The notes under the pieces were generated by a model. That model was not told where the DNA came from and did not search any database. It saw only the letters and a program-made list of their open reading frames with translations. A stretch of DNA of 64,000 nt, taken from positions 1 through 64,000 of the forward strand of contig JAHAGQ010000011.1 of assembly GCA_018373675.1 (NCBI GenBank). The letters are read 5' to 3'. The position numbers and the translations under genes were made by a program. Source of the stretch: Collinsella sp. GTDB lineage: Bacteria; Actinomycetota; Coriobacteriia; Coriobacteriales; Coriobacteriaceae. Shown here piece by piece: positions 32,306-40,754 of the stretch; position 1 is the first letter of the stretch; every line of letters starts with the position of its first letter.

Positions 32306-33685
32306 ATGGATACTCAGAGCCCAACATATTCCGATGACGAGCTGACCGCAGCGCTTGCCGAGCACCTGGCGTCGCTCGATCGCGACGACAGCTATCGCGT
32401 GGAGCGTGTACTTAAGCGCTCGTCCGTTGAAGCAACCGAGCTCGTGTACTTTGAAGGAACCGGCGGTGGTTCGCTCGGCCCCTTTGTCCGTAAACGCATC
32501 GATGCTTCGGCTCAAATCGGCGGGGCATACGAGCGTCTGTTTGCCGCTCAGCGGGCAGGCAGGCGTTTTGAGCACCTGCCCAGAATCGTCGATTGTCGTC
32601 GTGTGGGCGACGAGCTCAACGTGGTTATGGAATACATCGAAGGGGAGACGCTCGGGGCGCTGGTGGACCGTCTGGGAGCCACCCCCGATTATGCGCGTGA
32701 ATTGTATCCTGCCCTATGCGATGCCGTGGGCGAGCTCCACGCCGGTTTTGCAATAGCGGGGGAGACGTCGGCGCCGGTGATCCATCGTGACCTCAAGCCG
32801 TCGAATATCATCGTGACAGGTGCCAACTATACGCCTGATGACGGCCTGACATTTTCATCGCTGGTGATTATCGACTTGGGGATCGCTCGCGTATGGCGCG
32901 ACGGCGCCGATGCCGACACCGTCAAGTTTGGCACACGGCCCTACGCGCCACCCGAGCAGTATGGGTTTGGGCAGACGAGCGTGCGAAGCGATGTGTACGC
33001 GCTGGGCGCCCTGCTGTTCTTCTGCTTGACGGGGCTCGATCCAAAACCGGGGCTCGACATGCGCGAACAATGCGAGATGCGCGGCGTTCCCGCTCCACTG
33101 GCCGATGTCATTTGCATGGCGATGGCGCTCGACCCGGCCAAGCGTTTTGCGAGCGCGGGGGTGTTGGGACGGGCGACGCGCGCGGCATATGACCTGAGTT
33201 GCCCTGTGCGGCCTCCTGCGCCTGTGCTTGTCCGTACTCCGGCCTCGGAGACGGTGTTGACGCCCCAAGGACTCCAGAACCCCACAGGGCTTCCTAGGCC
33301 TGCCGCCTCCACTGCATGCGGTCTGCTCTCTCGCGTTCCGGAGTCTCTGGGGCGCATTTGGAATACGCTCGTCTTCTTCTCGCTGCTTGTGTTCTTTGCC
33401 GGAAGTCACTTTGCCGTCTTTCACCCCACGGGAGCAAACCAAAGCTACCCGACGTGGCTTCTCATAATCGAGTATTTTTTCTTTGTCGATGGCCTTATGG
33501 TGCTTATGCATTTTGCGCTGTTCGACAAGCGTCGTCTTCGTCGGCGATTCGCGCTGCTCGACAGCTATCGCGGCAAGAAACTCGCGAAACTCTGGCTCAA
33601 GGCATTGGGTGTGCTGCTCCTATGCATGATCGTCATAGTCGCGGTTGCCAATGCGACCGGCGTCGTCGATACCTCCGCTACCTAA
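32306..33685 (+). CDS. membrane Ser/Thr protein kinase
   Basis: A kinase of about 459 residues with an N-terminal Hanks-type domain (about 20-300) and three C-terminal membrane helices (about 345-370, 385-410, 435-460). Seen motifs: Lys in VRKRID, VMEYIEGETL hinge, VIHRDLKPSNIIV catalytic loop, DLG in place of DFG (VIIDLGIARVW) and APPEQYG for APE. A canonical glycine loop is not obvious. Tail-end membrane helices rather than an extracellular PASTA sensor separate it from PknB. Several start codons are possible (32276-32306); I chose ATG 32306, next to GGAGG but with tight spacing. It forms a unit with the HTH gene upstream. Confidence 0.75.
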   Translation: MDTQSPTYSDDELTAALAEHLASLDRDDSYRVERVLKRSSVEATELVYFEGTGGGSLGPFVRKRIDASAQIGGAYERLFAAQRAGRRFEHLPRIVDCRRVGDELNVVMEYIEGETLGALVDRLGATPDYARELYPALCDAVGELHAGFAIAGETSAPVIHRDLKPSNIIVTGANYTPDDGLTFSSLVIIDLGIARVWRDGADADTVKFGTRPYAPPEQYGFGQTSVRSDVYALGALLFFCLTGLDPKPGLDMREQCEMRGVPAPLADVICMAMALDPAKRFASAGVLGRATRAAYDLSCPVRPPAPVLVRTPASETVLTPQGLQNPTGLPRPAASTACGLLSRVPESLGRIWNTLVFFSLLVFFAGSHFAVFHPTGANQSYPTWLLIIEYFFFVDGLMVLMHFALFDKRRLRRRFALLDSYRGKKLAKLWLKALGVLLLCMIVIVAVANATGVVDTSAT

Positions 33686-33689
33686 AAGA

Positions 33690-33712
33690 AAAGGGCCCCA
33701 TTGGGGCCCTTT
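33690..33712. terminator. bidirectional terminator between convergent genes
   Basis: AAAGGGCCCCA is followed directly by TTGGGGCCCTTT, a near-perfect palindrome with A-rich and T-rich ends, between the kinase gene (+) and the coiled-coil hydrolase gene (-). Confidence 0.8.
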
Positions 33713-33722
33713 GCAGTTGCAC

Positions 33723-34856
33723 TTAGATGCGGTTCATCTGAGCGGCGACTTTGTTGTACCAGTCCTGCCACGTGGGCGGGCAGTACTTTTTGGCTGCTGC
33801 CGGGGTAAGGGTGGAGCCGTAGTTGGCGCCCAGATAGGCAACGTGAGCGGAGATGCCCTCGCTCCAGCTGCCAAAGCTGCGCCAACCGCCGCCATGGGCA
33901 CTCCAGCCCCAGGCGTTGTAAGAATTGGCGCAATAAGCACCCTTGGTGCTCTCGATGCAGGCGATGGCGGGGGACCAACGGGGGTCGACACCGGTATTCC
34001 AAGCGGCGACGGCAAAGTTATAGCCCTGGCCTGCCATGGGGGAGCCGGCGAGATAATTGTCGATGCGGCTCGTCCACTCATTAATGAACGAATCGTAATC
34101 GGAGCTACCGGTATTGGCGTTGTTCACCGTGGTGTCGATGGTGGTGTTGGTGTTGGTGGCCTGGCTGCTGGAATTGCTGCCGCTTACGCCCTCGCCCGAG
34201 AGCTTCTCGGCGGCAGCGGCCTTATCGGCCTCAAGCTTGGCAAGCTCGGCGGCATTTTCCTGCTCGGCTTTTGCCTGTGCCTCGCTGCGGAGCTGCTGGG
34301 CCTGTGCCAGCGCATCCTCGGCGTTTTTCTGCTCTGCCTCAAGCTGAGACTTGGCCTGCTGGAGCTCAGCCTTGTTCTGCTCGAGTTCAGTTTGCATGTT
34401 ATTGAGCTCTTCGATCTCGTCGACGCTCGAGCTCGTGATCTGGTTGGTGTATTTGCAGGTCGTGATGAACTCACCCAGGCTCTGCGCGTTGACCAGGAAG
34501 CTCACGATGGGATTGGTGCCCTTCTGATACTTGTACAGATCGCGCATGGCGGAGCTTGCCTTGGCCTGCTGCTCGGGAAGCTTGGCCTCGATTTCCTCGA
34601 TGCTTGCCTCATTGGAGTCAATCTGCTTTTGCAGGTCATCGAGTTTGGTGCGGGCGTCGTTGTAGGCGCTCGTGGCGGCTTCGATCTTCTGCTGGGCTGC
34701 GGAAAGCTGGTCCTGCGTTGCCTGCGAGGCGGCATACGCCGCAACGGGGGAGAGCATCGGCGTGGCCGTCAGCGCAACGGCGAGAGCGGCGCTCGTGATG
34801 ATACGAGCCGGCTTCGACGCAATGAGCGCTGCGGTGCGATGATTCGAATGCTGCAT
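33723..34856 (-). CDS. secreted coiled-coil protein with a lysozyme-like C-terminal domain
   Basis: A 377-residue export protein. A signal peptide (about 1-43, ending in PVAAYAA) precedes a long coiled coil (about 45-215) like that of CwlO/PcsB-type hydrolases, including the DLYKYQKGTNPIVSFLVNAQSLGEF segment. A Ser/Asn/Thr linker (about 215-255) leads to a lysozyme-like domain (NFAVAAWNTGVDPRWSPAIACIESTKGAYCANSYNAWGWSAHGGGWRSFGSW) with a candidate catalytic Glu in IEST. It probably cuts peptidoglycan at division or growth sites. Start ATG 34856 has AGAGGG upstream; a TTG at 34871 is weaker. Confidence 0.8.
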   Translation of the reverse strand: MQHSNHRTAALIASKPARIITSAALAVALTATPMLSPVAAYAASQATQDQLSAAQQKIEAATSAYNDARTKLDDLQKQIDSNEASIEEIEAKLPEQQAKASSAMRDLYKYQKGTNPIVSFLVNAQSLGEFITTCKYTNQITSSSVDEIEELNNMQTELEQNKAELQQAKSQLEAEQKNAEDALAQAQQLRSEAQAKAEQENAAELAKLEADKAAAAEKLSGEGVSGSNSSSQATNTNTTIDTTVNNANTGSSDYDSFINEWTSRIDNYLAGSPMAGQGYNFAVAAWNTGVDPRWSPAIACIESTKGAYCANSYNAWGWSAHGGGWRSFGSWSEGISAHVAYLGANYGSTLTPAAAKKYCPPTWQDWYNKVAAQMNRI

Positions 34857-34919
34857 CCAGTCCCTCTGCAATCAATCGTAGGTTATGGTTCGAACGGTAT
34901 TCTACTACTGCTTTCGACC

Positions 34920-35024
34920 TCAACTTGAACCTTAAAGGTTCCAAAGGGTCAAGTTGAACTTGAGGCTTTGGCTTTGACCTGCAGTTATGATGAATTGTTG
35001 AGAAACCATAGAGTTCAACTTTAA
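34920..35024. promoter_or_regulatory. repeated TTCAACTTGAA-like motifs upstream of the hydrolase gene
   Basis: Three related sites lie in the promoter region: TCAACTTGAA (34920-34929), its inverted form TCAAGTTGAA (34949-34958) and TTCAACTTTAA (35014-35024). Repeated half-palindromes in a promoter suggest a regulator binding cooperatively. No regulator is identified. Confidence 0.4.
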
Positions 35025-35090
35025 CGTTACAGAGCCCTGTTTGAGAGGAGTTTTGGGCTGTAAAAGCTATCTCAACGTGGGGTTTTATAA

Positions 35091-35723
35091 CTACAGCGTG
35101 CCCTTCTGGCGAGCCTGCTCAATCTCTTCGAGGGCCTCGGCAGGGGTGAACGAACAGGTGCCGTCGCCGAGTTTGATTACCTGGATATCATCGCCGGCGT
35201 AGACCTCTCCACCCTTTAGTACCACGCCAAAAACGCCCTCGTGGGGAAAGATGCAGTCGCCGGCAAGATAGTAGATGGCACAGCGTGTGTGGCAGACCTT
35301 GCCGATCTGACTGATTTCGACGATCACGTCGCTTCCAAGCTTGAGCTGCGTTCCCAGGGGGAGCGAGAGCAGGTTGAGGCCCTGGGTTGTGAAGTTCTCG
35401 CCAAAGTCGCCCTCGTGCACATCGAGCCCGCGTGCCTGCGCCGTCTGGATGGACTCCGCGGCTAAAAAAGAGACCTGGCGGTGCCAATGCCCGGCGTGTG
35501 CGTCGGAGGCGAGGCCAAATTGCTCTATAACGGTGTCGTGCCCGTCGGCGACGGGCGACTTGCGCGTGCCCTTGTGTGCCGACGTGTTGATCGAGACGAT
35601 GCGGGCGGGTCCGTTGTAGGCGTCGTTTGCCGTGCACAGGGGAGCGGTCGCTTTCGCACGTTCCGCCAGCTCGCGCCTCGCGGCATTGAGGATGGGATTA
35701 TCGGTCGGATGGTCTTGGGGCAC
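35091..35723 (-). CDS. MOSC-domain protein
   Basis: A 210-residue protein of the MOSC (molybdenum cofactor sulfurase C-terminal) family. The domain (about 38-185) contains GHWHRQVSFLAAESI, GDFGENFTTQGLNLLSLPLGTQLKLG and ISQIGKVCHTRCAIYYLAGDCIFPHEGVFGVV, with the conserved cysteine after KVC. MOSC proteins handle sulfur or molybdopterin ligands; stand-alone ones are related to YiiM. No Moco genes are adjacent, so the role stays open. Confidence 0.8.
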   Translation of the reverse strand: MPQDHPTDNPILNAARRELAERAKATAPLCTANDAYNGPARIVSINTSAHKGTRKSPVADGHDTVIEQFGLASDAHAGHWHRQVSFLAAESIQTAQARGLDVHEGDFGENFTTQGLNLLSLPLGTQLKLGSDVIVEISQIGKVCHTRCAIYYLAGDCIFPHEGVFGVVLKGGEVYAGDDIQVIKLGDGTCSFTPAEALEEIEQARQKGTL

Positions 35724-35945
35724 GTGTGCGCCTTTCGCTCGAAGATGTCAATACGCTGAATCCTACAACAACGGTAGGTTCATTGCCCATTGTCATACAA
35801 CGGTGGACGCCGTCTTCGTGCTGGACGATTACGTCGATTGCCATAGATACGGTGGAGCTTTGGGCGCCGGCGGCTTGGCACGCTAGAATAAATCAGTTGC
35901 GCAAAGACCGCCCGTTGTGTGGGCAGTTCATGATAGGAAGTTTCC

Positions 35946-37202
35946 ATGGCATTGCAATTTACAGAGCGCGAGTTCATTCCCGTGCTGCTTGGTGGCGACA
36001 TCAACGCCTATTCGGTGGCGCGCGCCTTCTACGAGGAGTACCAGGTCAAGAGTCTGGTCTTTGGCAAGTATCAGACGGGTCCCGCGTACCGCAGCCAGAT
36101 TATCGACTACACGCCCAACGTGGATATCGACACCATGCCCGTGATGCTCAAAACCGTCAACGGCATTGCCCAAGCGCATGCCGACAAGACTATTGTCCTT
36201 GTGGGCTGCGGCGACAACTATGTCGCTCTCGTGGCTCAAGCCAAGGATGCTCATGAGCTGGCGGATAACATCGTCGCTCCCTACGCGCCCTACAGCATGC
36301 TCGAGCAGTGCCAGAAGAAGGAGATCTTCTACGAGCTGTGCGAGAAGCATGGCGTGCCCTATCCGCACACGTTTACCTTTACCAAGGCGATGCTCAATGC
36401 CCAGGGTGAGGCGCCTGCCGAAGTGCTCGACCAGATCGATTTTCCTTACCCGATGATTCTGAAGCCTTCTGACGGCATCATGTGGTGGCAGCATGAGTTC
36501 GAGGGCCAGAAGAAGGCCTATGAGATTGCCGACCGCGCCGAGCTGGAACAGGTCATTCGCGACTCGTATGCCAGCGGCTACACCGACGACCTGATCTTGC
36601 AGGATCGCGTGCCCGGCAACGACGAGTACATGCGCGTGCTCACCAGCTATTCCGACCGCAACGGTAAGGTCCGCATGATGTGCCTGGGCCATGTGCTGCT
36701 CGAGGAGCATCAGCCCCACGGTGTCGGCAACCATGCCTGTATCATTACCGAGCCCAACGACGAGCTCATGGGCGGCGTGCGCAAGTTGCTCGAGGACCTT
36801 CACTTTGTGGGCTATTCCAACTTTGACGTAAAGTACGACGAGCGCGACGGCTCGTTTAAGTTCTTCGATTTCAACACGCGCCAGGGCCGCAGCAACTACT
36901 ACGTTACCAACAGCGGCTTTAACGTTGCCAAGTATGTGGTGGACGAGTATGTGTTCAACCGTCCGTTTGAGCCGGAGTTTGTGACGGCTCAGGACGAGGC
37001 CCTGTGGATGGTCGTCCCCATGGGCGTCGTCGACAAGTACGTCAAGGATCCCGAGCTGCGCGCTAAGGTGCATCGCCTGGACAAGGAAGGCAAGGGCGCC
37101 GACCCTTCGTTTATGAAGGGCGACTTTGTCTTTAACCGCTGGCTGCGCATGTGGCACACCAAGCTGCGCCACTTTAAGCTGTTCAAGACGTATTACAAGT
37201 AG
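35946..37202 (+). CDS. ATP-grasp ligase, probable D-aspartate ligase
   Basis: A 418-residue ATP-grasp enzyme. The N-terminal domain (LLGGDINAYSVARAFYEEYQVKSLVFG) resembles amino-acid ligases. ATP-grasp motifs include FPYPMILKPSDGIMWW near residue 167, LILQDRVPGNDEYMRVL near 217 and the metal-binding FFDFNTRQGRSNYYV near 308. The neighbouring gene is an aspartate racemase, the same pairing known for Enterococcus faecium D-aspartate ligase (Asl-fm), which adds D-Asp to UDP-MurNAc-pentapeptide to build the cross-bridge. A peptidoglycan bridge role is therefore the best guess, not proof. Start ATG 35946 has AGGAAG upstream. Confidence 0.65.
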   Translation: MALQFTEREFIPVLLGGDINAYSVARAFYEEYQVKSLVFGKYQTGPAYRSQIIDYTPNVDIDTMPVMLKTVNGIAQAHADKTIVLVGCGDNYVALVAQAKDAHELADNIVAPYAPYSMLEQCQKKEIFYELCEKHGVPYPHTFTFTKAMLNAQGEAPAEVLDQIDFPYPMILKPSDGIMWWQHEFEGQKKAYEIADRAELEQVIRDSYASGYTDDLILQDRVPGNDEYMRVLTSYSDRNGKVRMMCLGHVLLEEHQPHGVGNHACIITEPNDELMGGVRKLLEDLHFVGYSNFDVKYDERDGSFKFFDFNTRQGRSNYYVTNSGFNVAKYVVDEYVFNRPFEPEFVTAQDEALWMVVPMGVVDKYVKDPELRAKVHRLDKEGKGADPSFMKGDFVFNRWLRMWHTKLRHFKLFKTYYK

Positions 37203-37213
37203 ATGAGCGCGGT

Positions 37214-37239
37214 GCCCGTCCGGTTTGCATCGGGCGGGC
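37214..37239 (+). terminator. hairpin between ligase and racemase genes
   Basis: A 9-bp stem (37214-37222 with 37231-37239, one G-U pair) without a T-run. A TATGAT box follows at 37245-37250, so the racemase may also have its own promoter. Confidence 0.4.
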
Positions 37240-37286
37240 GCGGGTATGATACGCGCAATTGCGCAAGCGTCACCAAGGAGGCGGCG

Positions 37287-38033
37287 ATGGAAAAGCTGGG
37301 AGTTATCGGCGGCATGGGCGCCGAGGCCACGTCGTATTACTACGACCAGGTGGTGCGTCATACGGCTGCTGCCTGCGATCAGGAACATATCGACATGGTG
37401 GTGCTCTCCAAGTCGACCATGCCCGACCGCACGTTGGCCATTAAGACCGGCGAGCATGCCAAGCTGCTGGCGACCATGAAAGAGTGTGCCCAGGCACTCG
37501 AGTCGCTGGGCTGTGCGCACATTGCCATTCCCTGCAACACGTCGCACTACTTCTACGACCAGATCCAGTCGTTTACGAAGGTGCCGATTATCCACATGCC
37601 GCGTGAGTCGGTGCGCTATGCTCTGGCCGGTGCGGTGATGGGGGAGTGCGAGTTCGACCCCAACCTGAGTATGCCGGCCGAGCCGGTGCACAAGATTGGC
37701 ATCATGGGCACCGACGGAACCGTGGGCGCGGGTGTCTACGGCCGCGAATGTAAGGCTGCGGGTGTTAAGGTTGTCTATCCCAGCGAGAAACGTCAGAACG
37801 ATGTGATGTCGCTTATCTACGATGATGTGAAGGCCGGACGTGAGCCCGATATGGATAAGTTCGACCGCGTGATGTGGGAGTTCGCCCGTAGCGGCTGCGA
37901 CCGCGTCATTCTGGCCTGCACCGAGCTCTCGGTGTTGCAAAAGTACCGAGAGATGCCCGAGATCACCCTCGACGCCATGGATGTCCTGGTGCGCGAATCC
38001 ATCATCCGTAGCGGCGCTCCCTACCGCCTCTAG
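37287..38033 (+). CDS. aspartate/glutamate racemase family protein
   Basis: A 248-residue cofactor-independent racemase of the Asp/Glu racemase family. The N terminus LGVIGGMGAEATSYYYDQVV, the first catalytic cysteine in IAIPCNTSHYFYDQI near residue 80 and the second in VILACTELSVLQ near 213 are all present. ATG 37287 is preceded by AAGGAGG. Together with the ATP-grasp ligase upstream it would make D-aspartate from L-aspartate for use in the cell wall. Confidence 0.82.
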   Translation: MEKLGVIGGMGAEATSYYYDQVVRHTAAACDQEHIDMVVLSKSTMPDRTLAIKTGEHAKLLATMKECAQALESLGCAHIAIPCNTSHYFYDQIQSFTKVPIIHMPRESVRYALAGAVMGECEFDPNLSMPAEPVHKIGIMGTDGTVGAGVYGRECKAAGVKVVYPSEKRQNDVMSLIYDDVKAGREPDMDKFDRVMWEFARSGCDRVILACTELSVLQKYREMPEITLDAMDVLVRESIIRSGAPYRL

Positions 38034-38039
38034 CTTCCG

Positions 38040-38060
38040 ACCTGTCAAAAAGGGACAGGT
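38040..38060. repeat. short ACCTGTC hairpin
   Basis: A 7-bp stem (ACCTGTC 38040-38046 with GACAGGT 38054-38060) 7 bases after the racemase stop. It shares the ACCTGTCCC core with the 29-bp repeats at 21406 and 22619. Confidence 0.4.
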
Positions 38061-38092
38061 TAATATTGGTAGGTTTTATCTGGTGAAACAGT

Positions 38093-38129
38093 AAAGGCCT
38101 CGGCTCGTTTGGTGCGAGCCGAGGCCTTT
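38093..38129. terminator. bidirectional terminator between racemase and ECF genes
   Basis: A perfect 15-bp stem (38093-38107 with 38115-38129) with AAA at its 5' end and TTT at its 3' end lies between two convergent genes. Confidence 0.85.
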
Positions 38130-38158
38130 TGCGTTGGGCGGTTGCTGTCGGTAGTGAA

Positions 38159-38905
38159 CTAGAACAGGAAGCCGATGGCGATGAGGGCGATGCTGACGAT
38201 GAACACGGCGATGTCTAGGCCCTTGATGGGGTAGCGCTTGTACGAGCTGGCGCGCGTACGCAGATAGAAGCCGCGTTGTTCTGCCGCCAAGGCTGTGGCA
38301 TCGGTTTTGCCCACGCTTGAGATGAGCAGCGGCACGCACAGTGGCAGCATGAGCTTAAGCTTCTTAATGGGGTTCTTGGTGTCGTACTCGACGCCGCGTG
38401 CGGTCTGCGCCTCTATGATGGCGTTCATCTCCTGACCAAACATCGGCACGAAGCGCAGCGCCGTGGTAAAGGTGAAGGCATAGCGATACGGCACGTGCAG
38501 CACCTCGACGCAGGCGTTGGCAAGGTCGTTGAGCTTGGTCACCATGAGCATGAGGATGAGTGGTAACGCCACACCCAGCAGGCGCAGACAGGCCTTCGAT
38601 CCTGTGATGAGACCCGTGTCGGTGATAAAGCCCCACACCACGTTGCCATCGCGCATAAAGGCCAGCTGGAGCACCAGCATGATAAGCGCGAGCGGAATCA
38701 GCAACTTGAGCAGCGAGAACAGACGGTCGACGACGCCGGCATAGGCACCCAGCGCAAGGGTGAGTGCCAAAAAGCCCAGCAGCGCCACGTAGGTGTCGGA
38801 CAAGAAGATGCCGACGATGATGGCGGCGGCGAGGCCCAGTTTGACGACGGGATTCAGGCGATGCAGCAGCGTATCGCCCGGCATGTAGTCGATGACGTTA
38901 ACCAC
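38159..38905 (-). CDS. ECF transporter transmembrane (T) component
   Basis: A 248-residue membrane protein of the energy-coupling factor T family, with about five or six helices. The coupling-helix motifs that contact the ATPases are QTARGVEYD near residue 160 and AAEQRGFYLRTRA near 210. I start at GTG 38905, which has AAGGAG about ten bases upstream and overlaps the ATPase stop by 8 bases; ATG 38938 is possible. It works with the ATPase and S gene of this operon to import a small molecule, most likely tryptophan given the leader peptide. Confidence 0.85.
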   Translation of the reverse strand: MVNVIDYMPGDTLLHRLNPVVKLGLAAAIIVGIFLSDTYVALLGFLALTLALGAYAGVVDRLFSLLKLLIPLALIMLVLQLAFMRDGNVVWGFITDTGLITGSKACLRLLGVALPLILMLMVTKLNDLANACVEVLHVPYRYAFTFTTALRFVPMFGQEMNAIIEAQTARGVEYDTKNPIKKLKLMLPLCVPLLISSVGKTDATALAAEQRGFYLRTRASSYKRYPIKGLDIAVFIVSIALIAIGFLF

Positions 38906-40649
38906 GGTGGACCATCTCCTTGGCAATTCGAACGACATCGGTGACCTCGCTCACCTGCGCAAAAGCGGGCGAGACGGAAGATGCCAGACGGCGCGAGAGT
39001 TCAATAACCTGGGGAGGCTCCACGTAGGCACGCCGCATGAGATCGATGTTCGAGAATAGCTCGTGCGTGCGGCCGCGGTCGAGGATGCGACCGTCGGCCA
39101 TTACCACAATGCGCTCGGCAAAGTCGGAGACGACTTCCATATCGTGGCAGACCATGATAACGGCGCAACCGCGCTCGGCCATGGTGCGCACCGTTTCCAT
39201 GACGGTCATGCACTCGCGGTAATCAAGGCCGCTCGTGGGCTCGTCGAGCACGACGATCTTGGGCTCAACCACTACGACGGAGGCAAGCGCCACCATTTGT
39301 CGCTGACCGCGCGAGAGCGAGAAGGGCGCCTCGTCGGCCGGCAAGCCAAAGCGGTCGATGACGAGCTGGGCGCGACGCAGCGCCTCGGCACGGTCGATGC
39401 CGGCAAGCTCCAGGCCAAAGGCGACCTCGTCGAGCACGGTGTCCTTGCAGATCTGGCGGTCGGGGTTTTGGAAGAGGGTCGCGACCTCGCGAGCGATGCG
39501 GCTCGTGGGAACGGCTGCGGTATCCAGTCCCGTGACGCGCACGCTGCCCGAGGCGGGCTTAAGCAGGCCTGTGAGCAGTTTGGTGAGCGTGGTCTTGCCG
39601 GCGCCGTTTTGGCCGACGATGCCCACGAGCTCGCCGGGATAGAGCGTCAGGCTAAGGTCGTGTACGGCGGCGCCGCCATTGGGATAGGCAAACTCAACAT
39701 GGTCGAAGGTGAGTACGGGTTCGGCGTCCTTGGCATGAGGGCGCAACGACGGTGCATGCGGGGAACCGGCGGGCGCCTGGGCTTCGATAGCCGCGCGTGC
39801 GGGGTCGACGATGCCCGAAATCATGCGCTCGGCCTCATCGACATCCAAGCAGGGGGTACCGCTTACCAGGCCATCGGCCTCGAGGCTATTGAAGATACGC
39901 GTGACGCGAGGGCAGTCGACGCCGATGGCACGGAGCTCGTCGGTATGCGCGAAGACCTCGTGTGGCTCGCCCTGCAGCGCGATTTCGCCATGGTTGAGCA
40001 CGAGCACGCGGTTGCAGTACTCCGAGAGCAGGGCGACCTTTTGCTCGACGACGACGATGGTGATTCCAAGTGCGCGGTTTGCCTCACGCAGCGTCTCGAA
40101 GACCAACGTGGAGCTGGCGGGGTCGAGTGCCGCGGTGGGCTCGTCGAGAACCAAGACGCGCGGACGCATGGCGAGGATGGCGGCGATGGCTACCTTTTGC
40201 TTCTGTCCGCCCGAGAGGGTGGCGATCTCGCGGTCGCGCAGGTCGCTGATGCCGACGGTCTCGAGAGTTTCGCTCACGCGCTGCTTGATCTGGTCGTGGG
40301 GAACGCCAAAGTTCTCGAGGCCAAAGAGCATCTCGTCCTCGACGACCGAAGCGACCATCTGCGTGTCGATATCCTGCAGCACACTGCCGACGATTTGCGA
40401 CACGTCGGTGAGCGAGACTTCGCAGGTGTCGTGGCCGTCGACCATGACGGACCCAAAGAACGTGCCGGTGTAGTGGTGGGGCACGGCGCCCGACAGACAG
40501 GCGGCAAGCGTGGACTTGCCGGCGCCCGAGGGTCCGATGATGCCGATGAAATCTCCCTTGTTCACGCTGAGCGAGATGTGGCTGAGCGCTTGCTCGGTCT
40601 GCGTGCCATAGGAGAACGAGACATCGTCGACGTTGATGATCGTTTCCAT
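38898..40649 (-). CDS. fused double ECF ATPase
   Basis: A 583-residue protein with two complete ABC ATPase domains, i.e. the two EcfA subunits in one chain. Walker A: GPSGAGKST (about 40) and GQNGAGKTT (about 345). Signatures: LSGGQKQKVAIAA and LSRGQRQMVALAS (an Arg for the second Gly). Walker B: RVLVLDEPTAALD and KIVVLDEPTSGLD. The first domain has the Q-helix of ECF systems. It powers the T and S subunits. A 213-bp gap with a family-1 element and another hairpin separates it from the S gene, so expression relative to the S gene may be adjusted after transcription. Confidence 0.9.
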   Translation of the reverse strand: METIINVDDVSFSYGTQTEQALSHISLSVNKGDFIGIIGPSGAGKSTLAACLSGAVPHHYTGTFFGSVMVDGHDTCEVSLTDVSQIVGSVLQDIDTQMVASVVEDEMLFGLENFGVPHDQIKQRVSETLETVGISDLRDREIATLSGGQKQKVAIAAILAMRPRVLVLDEPTAALDPASSTLVFETLREANRALGITIVVVEQKVALLSEYCNRVLVLNHGEIALQGEPHEVFAHTDELRAIGVDCPRVTRIFNSLEADGLVSGTPCLDVDEAERMISGIVDPARAAIEAQAPAGSPHAPSLRPHAKDAEPVLTFDHVEFAYPNGGAAVHDLSLTLYPGELVGIVGQNGAGKTTLTKLLTGLLKPASGSVRVTGLDTAAVPTSRIAREVATLFQNPDRQICKDTVLDEVAFGLELAGIDRAEALRRAQLVIDRFGLPADEAPFSLSRGQRQMVALASVVVVEPKIVVLDEPTSGLDYRECMTVMETVRTMAERGCAVIMVCHDMEVVSDFAERIVVMADGRILDRGRTHELFSNIDLMRRAYVEPPQVIELSRRLASSVSPAFAQVSEVTDVVRIAKEMVHRG

Positions 40650-40669
40650 GGATACCTTTCATAGTCATT

Positions 40670-40709
40670 GGGGACGTTCTTTAATGACTAGTCGTTTAAG
40701 AACGTCCCC
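40670..40709. repeat. 12-bp-stem palindrome before the ECF ATPase gene
   Basis: A perfect inverted repeat GGGGACGTTCTT (40670-40681) / AAGAACGTCCCC (40698-40709), about 20 bases upstream of the ATPase start codon. It is followed by GTTTGGGACAG, a relative of the ACCTGTCCC-type repeats. It lies between family-1 copy C and the ATPase gene. Confidence 0.6.
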
Positions 40710-40754
40710 AAAAGCTAGTCGTTTGGGACAGTTTTTGGTGGTGAAGCACGGAGA

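Noticed and set aside
35928..38048. 706-codon open frame on the minus strand
   Set aside because: It runs antisense through the ligase and racemase genes, is Leu/Val/His-rich without motifs, and arises from codon bias.
39063..40664. 533-codon open frame on the plus strand opposite the ECF ATPase
   Set aside because: It is the antisense shadow of a G+C-rich gene with two clear ABC domains; its protein has no family pattern and no ribosome-binding site.
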